Of a stretch of 6,950 nucleotides of DNA, positions 1 through 5,090 are shown one piece after another. Within the stretch, counting starts at the first letter, position 1, and every line of letters begins with the position of its first letter. The notes beneath the pieces are model-generated. The model had not been told where the DNA came from, did no database searches, and worked only from the letters and a program-made list of their open reading frames with translations. The stretch comes from Candidatus Albibeggiatoa sp. nov. BB20. Lineage in GTDB: Bacteria > Pseudomonadota > Gammaproteobacteria > Beggiatoales > Beggiatoaceae. Location of the stretch: contig JADGDW010000197.1 of NCBI GenBank assembly GCA_016744725.1, positions 1-6,950 of the forward strand, read 5' to 3'. A program made the position numbers and the translations under genes.

Positions 1-174
1 CTATAAAATATAGTACAATGCCAAGCTTTCTTGATGTTCTACTTGCCAGCAATGTGTTCGACAAAACATATCCATTTATTGATATTGCATTTCATTTTTT
101 TGCATCCATACTTTTCAGTAACACGATAAAAATCATTTTATTCTGGCACTTAGGCTATATTTAAATATATTAAT
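1..174. other. Non-coding leader of the first gene
   Basis: No supportable gene is seen here on either strand. The stretch is AT-rich. A TATATT hexamer (156-161) could serve as a -10 box for the gene at 175, but no good -35 lies 16-18 bases upstream. It sits inside a perfect 14-base palindrome, TATATTTAAATATA (156-169), which ends five bases before the start codon. If that -10 is used, the transcript would begin only about 7 bases before the ATG, so the mRNA would be nearly leaderless. This fits the absence of any Shine-Dalgarno sequence. Confidence 0.3.
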
Positions 175-1299
175 ATGCTAATTAAAAACACGGTATCCTC
201 TTATTTATACATTATGAGTTTATGCTTGCTAAGTTCTGCAACGATAGCTCAGACGGTAATTTATCCTAGTAATCTGTATCCAGATGTATCATGGGAAATT
301 CAGCCACCTGCGGCCAAAACCAATGAATCCATGTATCAGTATCGTCGAGATGAAGCATTGCAAGCTAAAAAAACAACGCATCCTCAGCAATGGGCTGCAC
401 CAAATTTAAATCAGCCACGTTATCGTCCACTGAATGCAAGAGAAGCAATGAAGTCCGTGCATAGCTATCAATACCGTAGTGAAATCCCCAACGGGGTTTT
501 AGAACAAGCGAATGATTTTAGTGAGTTTAAGCAAGGTTTGCTCGAAGAGAATGCTCACAATATGCCGCAAGCTTCGTCTGATTATCAAAATAATTCCAAT
601 CAATTTACATCAAACCCATCACATTACCAGCCTCAGCAAGGCAGTGAATTTAAACAAGGTTTGTCGGCTCATGAAGATAATGTTAATGATATGCGCCCAG
701 CTTCATCTCATTATCAGGATGGTTTTAGCCAGTTTACGTCAAATTCATCCCATTATCGTTCTCAGCAAGGCAGTGAATTTAAACAAGGTTTAGCTGATTA
801 CCAACCAAAACCATTGCCTCATTATGATTATTCAAATGTGCAACATCATTCTACAGGCTATCCGACTCAAACTTATACTCAATCAACCTATCCTCAAGCC
901 AATCGCTATCCTACAATGGATAATTATTATGCTGAACAACAACCTTCTCATAATCCATGGAATCCACAGCCGCAACAAACCAATCCTTGGCAAACCTCAC
1001 AATCAGCGTATCAAAATATGATGCAAACCCTGCCAGAATTGCCTGATATAAACTTGGGTTTACCGACTTTGCCTGATGGACAGTTTTATTTTCAACAGAA
1101 TAGTCCATACAATACTCACGATAATTACACTAAGCAATCGAGAGAATTACCGTTTTCACCTGAACAAGTCTTTATTGTGCCATCAAATTGGATTAAGCCG
1201 CCAACTTCTTCTCAATCTAATAAAAAAGCGGGTAATAACGCCCAATTTACGGTTTATCCTGTGGAACAAATACCATTGACTAAGCAGGAAATTTGGTAA
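175..1299 (+). CDS. Exported Gln/Asn/Pro/Tyr-rich protein with internal repeats, function unknown
   Basis: I do not recognise this 374-aa protein. Residues 1-25 look like a Sec signal peptide: Lys4, a hydrophobic stretch at 8-22, and probable cleavage after the TIA at 23-25. The mature chain is low-complexity, rich in Gln, Asn, Ser, Pro and Tyr, with few hydrophobic clusters, and is probably largely disordered. A block of about 42 residues recurs around residues 116-206, marked by three copies of SEFKQGL. Residues 209-282 are Tyr/Pro/Gln/His-rich. The last 50 residues (PFSPEQVFIVPSNW onward) look more ordered and might form a small C-terminal domain. No cysteine remains after the signal peptide and no catalytic motif is visible. 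Neither the ATG at 175 nor the in-frame ATG at 214 has a Shine-Dalgarno site. I prefer 175 because it keeps the positively charged signal-peptide start. An exported structural or matrix role is plausible but is inference. Confidence 0.8.
   Translation: MLIKNTVSSYLYIMSLCLLSSATIAQTVIYPSNLYPDVSWEIQPPAAKTNESMYQYRRDEALQAKKTTHPQQWAAPNLNQPRYRPLNAREAMKSVHSYQYRSEIPNGVLEQANDFSEFKQGLLEENAHNMPQASSDYQNNSNQFTSNPSHYQPQQGSEFKQGLSAHEDNVNDMRPASSHYQDGFSQFTSNSSHYRSQQGSEFKQGLADYQPKPLPHYDYSNVQHHSTGYPTQTYTQSTYPQANRYPTMDNYYAEQQPSHNPWNPQPQQTNPWQTSQSAYQNMMQTLPELPDINLGLPTLPDGQFYFQQNSPYNTHDNYTKQSRELPFSPEQVFIVPSNWIKPPTSSQSNKKAGNNAQFTVYPVEQIPLTKQEIW
520..792 (+). repeat. In-frame imperfect repeat of about 42 codons with SEFKQGL motif
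   Basis: SEFKQGL occurs at residues 116-122, 157-163 and 200-206, a spacing of 41 and 43 residues. Between copies, the elements SSDY/SSHY, SQFTSN/NQFTSN, (S/P)SHY and QQGSEFKQG also recur in the same order. The last two copies are nearly identical in DNA (agtgaatttaaacaaggtt), while the first is more diverged. This points to stepwise tandem duplication within the gene. Confidence 0.85.
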
Positions 1300-1308
1300 A
1301 TCATGATA

Positions 1309-2109
1309 TTAATCACTTTTTACATCTAGCCAATCTCGCAGACTGTCGCCTAATAAATTCACAGATAAAACAATGGCAAACAGTGCAACACCCGGTGCAA
1401 GAACTAAATGCGGTGCAACTAACATATAGCGTGTTCCTTCTTTAATCATTGATCCCCAAGATGCTTGCGGTGGTTGTACGCCTAAGCCTAAGAATGATAA
1501 ACCCGCCTCCGCGATAATAATGCTGGCAATGCCAAAAGTGGCTTCAATAATTAATGGGGCAAGCAATAACGGCAATACGTGATAAAACAAAATGCGGGGT
1601 AATTTTGCACCCAAAGCCATTGCAGCTAACACATGTTCACGCCGTTTCAAAGATAAAGTTTGCGCCCGTGCTAATCGAGCAAATCCAACCCAGCCCACGG
1701 TGGCTAATGCTAAGACCACATTTTCAATCCCCGCACCGAGTAATCCTGATAACGCAATGGCCAATAAAATGCCTGGAAATGCTAAAAATACGTCAATAAT
1801 ACGCACAATCAGTAAATCTATCCAACCACCAAACCAACCGCTAATCATACCAATTAATGTACCGATCAAACTTGATAATAAAACTACCCAAAACGCAACC
1901 AAAAATGAAGTGCGTGCACCCATGATTAAGCGGTCTAAAATCGAACGGCCAAGCTCATCATAACCAAGCCATGCAGCACTGGACGGCGGGTGTAAAATAT
2001 TCACCAAAGTAATGTGGTCAGGTTGTAAATTAAGCCAAGGACTGAGCAAAGCAATGATTGCCCATAAGGATAATAGGCTGGCTGGAATTAAAATGCGTAA
2101 CTTAATCAC
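1309..2109 (-). CDS. DppC/OppC/NikC-type ABC transporter permease
   Basis: This is an inner-membrane permease subunit of a peptide/nickel-type (Dpp/Opp/Nik) ABC importer, 266 aa. Visible landmarks are an N-terminal membrane segment (about 7-27) and the family motif LGYDELGRSILDR (48-60), which resembles the usual LGTDxLGRDxxSR. Four or five further hydrophobic segments lie between 68 and 256. The cytoplasmic EAA loop that contacts the ATPase is EHVLAAMALGAKLPRILFYH followed by VLP (158-180), and LGLGVQPPQASWG (207-219) is strongly conserved in the family. The start is GTG at 2109, inside the end of the DppB-type gene (8-bp overlap), which indicates translational coupling. The protein is shorter than E. 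coli DppC and close to NikC in length, because it lacks a long cytoplasmic N-terminus. No ATP-binding subunit follows; the next gene downstream is convergent. The substrate cannot be told from sequence. Confidence 0.93.
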   Translation of the reverse strand: MIKLRILIPASLLSLWAIIALLSPWLNLQPDHITLVNILHPPSSAAWLGYDELGRSILDRLIMGARTSFLVAFWVVLLSSLIGTLIGMISGWFGGWIDLLIVRIIDVFLAFPGILLAIALSGLLGAGIENVVLALATVGWVGFARLARAQTLSLKRREHVLAAMALGAKLPRILFYHVLPLLLAPLIIEATFGIASIIIAEAGLSFLGLGVQPPQASWGSMIKEGTRYMLVAPHLVLAPGVALFAIVLSVNLLGDSLRDWLDVKSD

Positions 2110-3025
2110 GGTAACGTACTCGTGGGTCTAAAACGGCGTACAAAATATCAGTCAAAGTGTTAACCATCACATAAGCAACACTGATTAACAATACACAAGC
2201 TTGTACCACTGGGTAATCACGGCGTTGAATTGCTTCAACAGTCAATTGGCCAATCCCCGCCCATGAAAAAATCATTTCGGTAATCACTGCACCACCGAGT
2301 AAATGCCCAAGTTGTAAGCCAATAATCGTGATAATCGGTAATGAAGCATTACGCAAAGCATGATGGACAACAACCCCAAATTGGCTTAAGCCTTTAGCTC
2401 TGGCGGTACGAATGTAATCTTCTTGTAAAATTTCCAACAAAGTCGAACGAACCATCCGCGCTAAAATCGCAGCTAATGCCGTACCCAAAGTAATTGCTGG
2501 CAATATAAGAGAATCAAAGCCGCCGCGTCCACTGACAGGTAGCCAACCCAATTGCAGTGAAAAAATGATAATCAATAAAGGTCCCATCCAGAAATTAGGA
2601 ATCGATACCCCAATCAAAGAAAACATCATTGCACCATGGTCATAAACCGTGTCTCGACGAATTGCAGCAATACTGCCTAATGGCAATGCAATCGCAATCG
2701 CCACAAGTAACGCCGCTCCTGCCAATTCTAAAGTAGCAGGGATTCGCTGTAGTAAAATCTCAGTAATAGCTTGTTTTGAATAGAGAGATTGTCCTAAGTC
2801 ACCTTGTAACAGGTTGAAGATATAGGTATACCATTGTACAAATAATGGTTGATTTAAGCCCAATTGCTCGCGCAAAGCCTGCAAATCGGTGGCGGTTGCA
2901 TGTTCACCTAACATCGCCTGTATTGGATCGCCAGGTACGAGATGAATCAATAAAAAGACTAAAGTGACAACGCCTAGTACCACAAATAACATGCTAAGTA
3001 GGCGTGATAAGATAAAGTGCAGCAT
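2102..3025 (-). CDS. DppB/OppB/NikB-type ABC transporter permease
   Basis: This 307-aa inner-membrane permease is the partner of the overlapping DppC-type gene. The N-terminal membrane segment (about 9-30) runs into the family signature PGDP (31-34). The periplasmic part contains LREQLGLNQPLFVQWYTY (51-68) and GDLGQSLYS (75-83), both typical of the DppB N-terminal region. About five more membrane segments lie between 101 and 297. The EAA loop is DYIRTARAKGLSQFGVVVHH followed by ALRN (203-226). The C-terminus LDPRVRY (299-305) is the standard ending of the family. Start and length match full-length DppB/NikB proteins. The Shine-Dalgarno region is poor. A candidate promoter lies in the 90-bp gap before it, so the pair may be transcribed separately from the PhnD-like gene upstream. 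No linked peptide-binding protein or ATPases are seen, so they must be encoded elsewhere if the transporter works. Confidence 0.93.
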   Translation of the reverse strand: MLHFILSRLLSMLFVVLGVVTLVFLLIHLVPGDPIQAMLGEHATATDLQALREQLGLNQPLFVQWYTYIFNLLQGDLGQSLYSKQAITEILLQRIPATLELAGAALLVAIAIALPLGSIAAIRRDTVYDHGAMMFSLIGVSIPNFWMGPLLIIIFSLQLGWLPVSGRGGFDSLILPAITLGTALAAILARMVRSTLLEILQEDYIRTARAKGLSQFGVVVHHALRNASLPIITIIGLQLGHLLGGAVITEMIFSWAGIGQLTVEAIQRRDYPVVQACVLLISVAYVMVNTLTDILYAVLDPRVRYRD

Positions 3026-3059
3026 AAATCTATTATCAATCGGACGAGAGAATAGGCAT

Positions 3060-3089
3060 ATTGTAGAGCATATTGTCTTTAGCCTACAA
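3060..3089 (-). promoter_or_regulatory. Candidate promoter and inverted repeat before the permease pair
   Basis: On the minus strand, TTGTAG (3089-3084) and TACAAT (3065-3060) are separated by 18 bases. The second matches the -10 consensus at five of six positions; the first matches the -35 consensus at only three. The same bases form an inverted repeat, ATTGTAG (3060-3066) with CTACAAT (3084-3090). No U-run follows on the minus strand, so it is not an intrinsic terminator. It may be an operator over the promoter, or simply a consequence of the hexamer sequences. Confidence 0.35.
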
Positions 3090-3115
3090 TGTTTGTATCA
3101 CTTTCTGATAAAAGC

Positions 3116-3997
3116 CTAGTGTTTGAGTTTACTCAATTCGCGAATGACATCATAATTATCCGCGCTAGTTGGCGCTAAACGCAATGCGCCTAATGTTTTC
3201 AGCATCGTTTTACCATCAGCAGAATTGTGTATATCAAACGCAACATGACGAATCGCTTTTAAATAGGGTTCACATAAATCGGTATTGTAAACATAAGGGC
3301 CATAAGGAATCGGCGGTGATTTCCACAAAACTCTAAACTGCCCAACCTCAACCAAACCTTTTTTTATCATCAGACTCAAATTGCGGGCTGAGATAAATGC
3401 CGCATCATATTTTTGATTTGCAATCTCAATCACCGATGTATCATGACCACCACTATAAGTAACCGAGCTAAAAAAATCATTCAATTTATTAGCTTTAACC
3501 TGTTTGCTAAATAAGACTCTAGGTACTAAAACGCCTGAAGTGCTGCCTTGCTCTGTGAGTAAAATCGTTTTGCCACGTAAAGATTCAATATCATGGTATG
3601 ACGAATCAGCATGAACAATTAATATTGAGTAATAGAAACTGCCTTCTTCTTGAAAAGGCGGATTGGCAGCATGATAATGAAGGGCAAAAGGCTTAATTGT
3701 GCTATTCATATTCGCTACAGTGATATAACTAAAAGGCCCAATTCTAGCAAAATGTACATTTCCCGTAATCAATTCGCTGACAATTTCCTGATACGAATTC
3801 AATTTTTTAAGTTCAACAGGAATTTGAAACTGCTCTGTAATTGCATTTGCTATAGGTTGATAAAGCGTCAATTCAGATTTCTTTTTATTTGATGGAATCA
3901 CAGAGAAAATCAGCTTGTCAGGTTGGATACACTCTTGTCCATGCACTATTATCGTCAAAATCAATCCACACAAAAGAGCCAATAACTTTTTTATCAT
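3116..3997 (-). CDS. PhnD-like periplasmic substrate-binding protein
   Basis: This 293-aa exported protein belongs to the phosphate/phosphite/phosphonate (PhnD-type) family of periplasmic binding proteins. A Sec signal peptide (1-20, MIKK start, cleavage near VHG|Q) precedes the fold. No lipobox surrounds Cys23. Family landmarks in order are SVIPSNKKK (32-40), LYQPIANAI near 45-53, ARIGPFSYITV (84-94), the LRGKTI switch (140-145), GSTSGVLVPR (151-160), YSGGHDTSVIEI (181-192), YDAAFISA (197-204) and KSPPIPYGPYV (226-236). The His-Asp in SGGHD and the Ser/Thr cluster at 151-154 lie where such proteins usually hold the ligand. I start it at ATG 3997, because an in-frame TTG at 4054 would bury the signal peptide behind 19 extra residues. 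No PhnC or PhnE lies nearby. It could serve a remote importer, or act as the sensing half of a signalling system. The ligand is unknown. Confidence 0.88.
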   Translation of the reverse strand: MIKKLLALLCGLILTIIVHGQECIQPDKLIFSVIPSNKKKSELTLYQPIANAITEQFQIPVELKKLNSYQEIVSELITGNVHFARIGPFSYITVANMNSTIKPFALHYHAANPPFQEEGSFYYSILIVHADSSYHDIESLRGKTILLTEQGSTSGVLVPRVLFSKQVKANKLNDFFSSVTYSGGHDTSVIEIANQKYDAAFISARNLSLMIKKGLVEVGQFRVLWKSPPIPYGPYVYNTDLCEPYLKAIRHVAFDIHNSADGKTMLKTLGALRLAPTSADNYDVIRELSKLKH

Positions 3998-4197
3998 AAA
4001 TTGTGTCTCGCTAAAGTGAAAAAGTAGTCGTGCTGCTTCGTGATATAAATGCAATAAATTAACCTTGTATTAGTCTATGCTAAAAGACTTTACGATTTAT
4101 GTTTGAGAATAGCATTTGTTTATTTCGAATAAATGATTAGTCGCTTCTATGAATTAAATAAGCCAAAATCAACCAGTTTATGCCTTCAAACCCGTCA

Positions 4198-4241
4198 TTG
4201 GCTGCCAAACTGGCAGTGCTAGCTTTTTTTTCATTTTTTTT
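4198..4241 (+). promoter_or_regulatory. Overlapping inverted repeats followed by two T-runs
   Basis: CTGCCA-AAC-TGGCAG (4202-4216) is a perfect 6-bp hairpin. It overlaps a second palindrome, TTGGC-T-GCCAA (4198-4208), so the two structures exclude each other. Two runs of eight T follow (4224-4231 and 4234-4241). The seven bases between the hairpin and the first T-run make it a poor intrinsic terminator. If it is one, it would end a short rightward transcript that has no recognisable gene, for example a small RNA. A regulator-binding site is an alternative reading. Confidence 0.35.
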
Positions 4242-4273
4242 CATTACATTAGCATTCTTTAATAAACAATGAG

Positions 4274-4302
4274 TTATTTATTTTATCTGACTGTGGTATA
4301 CA
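4274..4302 (+). promoter_or_regulatory. Candidate extended -10 promoter for the small exported protein
   Basis: TATACA (4297-4302) is preceded by TG at 4294-4295 with one base between, which is the extended -10 arrangement. Seventeen bases upstream lies a weak -35-like TTATTT (4274-4279). Transcription from here would give a leader of about 70 bases before the ATG at 4381. Confidence 0.4.
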
Positions 4303-4363
4303 GTTTGCGTTATAGAGTTCGGCTCAGCTTTTATCAAATGAATTATTTCACTAATCAAACTCT

Positions 4364-4375
4364 AGGAGGAGGTGA
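4364..4375 (+). promoter_or_regulatory. Very strong Shine-Dalgarno site that fixes the start at 4381
   Basis: AGGAGGAGGTGA contains AGGAGGTGA, a nine-base match to the anti-Shine-Dalgarno end of 16S rRNA, ending five bases before the ATG at 4381. An in-frame GTG at 4372 lies inside this site and so cannot be the start. The strength of the site suggests that a lot of protein is made. Confidence 0.85.
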
Positions 4376-4380
4376 GCATT

Positions 4381-4686
4381 ATGAAAAATATTCGATTAAT
4401 TCCATTGCTCAGTGTATTTTTATGCTGTGGATTCTTTAGTCAAGCTTATGCTGATGACATTACATTCATTGCAGGTGAAAAACCTTATGAACGTCCAGCC
4501 AATGCGCCAACGATCAAAAATACTGATGAGAAAAAATCCCAAGAATGGTATGACACCGCCGTTACAGGCATTACAACGCCATACCCTTATAGTTTTAGCT
4601 TCTTAGATAACCAAGGAAATTGGTACACACCTTTTAACCGTCCGGGAATGCTTGACGGCTACGATATTCGTAATTGGCATAAATAA
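4381..4686 (+). CDS. Small exported protein, function unknown
   Basis: This 101-aa protein is not one I can name. Residues 1-24 form a clear Sec signal peptide (Lys2, Arg5, a hydrophobic core with CC at 15-16, cleavage after AYA before DD). The mature protein is about 77 residues, has no cysteine, and is soluble in character. It begins DDITFIAGEKPYERP (25-39), then has a charged helix-like stretch (about 44-57). It ends in a dense aromatic, glycine- and proline-rich half with PYPYSFSF, DNQGNWYTPF, RPGM and YDIRNWH. The tight spacing of Trp, Tyr, Phe, Pro and Gly in the C-terminal half looks selected, like a conserved binding or assembly surface. It is probably monocistronic: it has its own promoter candidate, a near-perfect ribosome binding site and a strong terminator 38 bases after the stop. 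The expression signals point to an abundant envelope or periplasmic protein. That is inference. Confidence 0.85.
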   Translation: MKNIRLIPLLSVFLCCGFFSQAYADDITFIAGEKPYERPANAPTIKNTDEKKSQEWYDTAVTGITTPYPYSFSFLDNQGNWYTPFNRPGMLDGYDIRNWHK

Positions 4687-4724
4687 CAATAATATCCATC
4701 CTCACTTGACTGCTGTTTTAGCAG

Positions 4725-4766
4725 AAGGCCTGAAAGTTTGGGGGCGAACTTTCAGGCCTTTTTTTT
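4725..4766 (+). terminator. Strong intrinsic terminator
   Basis: A perfect 14-bp stem, AAGGCCTGAAAGTT (4725-4738) with AACTTTCAGGCCTT (4747-4760), encloses an eight-base loop. It is followed directly by T residues to 4766. It ends the transcript of the small exported protein. On the minus strand only AA flanks the stem, so it works one way. Confidence 0.95.
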
Positions 4767-4793
4767 GTCACAAGATAAGCGGTATATATACAC

Positions 4794-4898
4794 TGACAAG
4801 TTGACATAAAAGCTTTTTAAGAAACTATCCTACCTTAACACCTTATAATCCATCAGTTTTTTTTTGACTATATAAAATACTGCTATGTCAAAATGACA
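4794..4898. promoter_or_regulatory. TGACA half-site cluster
   Basis: TGACA occurs as a direct repeat at 4794-4798 and 4802-4806, eight bases apart. It occurs again as a perfect inverted repeat, TGTCA-AAA-TGACA (4886-4898). Four copies of one pentamer in about 100 bases of intergenic DNA could be half-sites for a dimeric regulator of the downstream gene. AT-rich sequence makes chance possible. Confidence 0.3.
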
Positions 4899-5001
4899 GA
4901 AATCCACTTATGATGCTAGGGGATTATTTTAATACTTTAATAATAAATTCTTTTTTAAATCAATCATTAAATAAAAAAATACTGATACTGGTACAAGGGT
5001 T

Positions 5002-5040
5002 GCGATAGCTATTAGCGCGAATCACTATCGCGCTTATAAC
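5002..5040 (+). promoter_or_regulatory. Nested palindromes overlapping a candidate promoter
   Basis: Two inverted repeats share one right arm. GCGATAG (5002-5008) pairs with CTATCGC (5025-5031), and AGCGCGA (5014-5020) pairs with TCGCGCT (5028-5034). The second extends to ten bases with one mismatch. A small palindrome, ATAGCTAT (5005-5012), lies in the left part. TATAAC (5035-5040) is a five-of-six match to -10, with a weak TTAGCG 17 bases upstream (5012-5017). If this is the promoter, the palindromes lie across it and could be an operator. If transcription starts further upstream, they could form alternative leader hairpins. Confidence 0.45.
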
Positions 5041-5090
5041 AACAAAAAAATGGTCTTCGTGTTAAACCTTTTAATAGGATGGATAAAAGC

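Larger units (their letters stand above)
3998..4380. other. Divergent intergenic region
   Basis: This gap separates the PhnD-like gene (leftward) from the small exported protein (rightward). I see no coding region in it. It contains a short palindrome, TTTATT-TCG-AATAAA (4119-4133), then a GC-rich hairpin with following T-runs (4201-4241), a candidate rightward promoter (4274-4302) and a strong ribosome binding site (4364-4375). I found no convincing leftward promoter for the PhnD-like gene. Confidence 0.6.
4767..5090. other. AT-rich intergenic region before the first Gly-Met repeat gene
   Basis: I find no supportable gene in these bases. They contain a GTATATATAC palindrome (4782-4791), several TGACA boxes, a perfect TATAAT (4844-4849) and a TTGACA (4801-4806). 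The last two are too far apart to form one promoter. A GC-richer nested palindrome with an overlapping promoter candidate sits near the downstream gene (5002-5040). The long region and its many palindromes suggest a regulated gene. Confidence 0.6.

Noticed and set aside
144..160. Sigma-54-like promoter starting TGGCAC
   Set aside because: The GG and GC elements are three bases closer than the required -24/-12 spacing.
1300..1308. Bidirectional terminator between the convergent genes
   Set aside because: Only nine bases separate the stop codons and no stem-loop with a T-run is visible across them.
1554..1963. Plus-strand open frames inside the DppC-type gene
   Set aside because: They are shadows of a clearly conserved minus-strand permease and have no recognisable content.
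3116..3997. Lipoprotein assignment for the PhnD-like protein because of Cys23
   Set aside because: The residues before the Cys (G-Q-E) do not fit a lipobox. Cleavage after VHG fits better.
4052..4054. TTG start giving a 312-aa PhnD-like protein
   Set aside because: It would put 19 residues, including acidic ones, before the signal peptide. ATG at 3997 gives a normal signal peptide.
4910..5008. 32-codon open frame starting MMLGDYFN
   Set aside because: No ribosome site, AT-rich chance composition, and it ends inside the palindromic promoter region.
5079..5081. Upstream ATG for the first Met-repeat gene
   Set aside because: AGG directly abuts this ATG, leaving no spacing for a ribosome site. 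ATG at 5091 has GGA at a good distance and matches the paralog's MN start.
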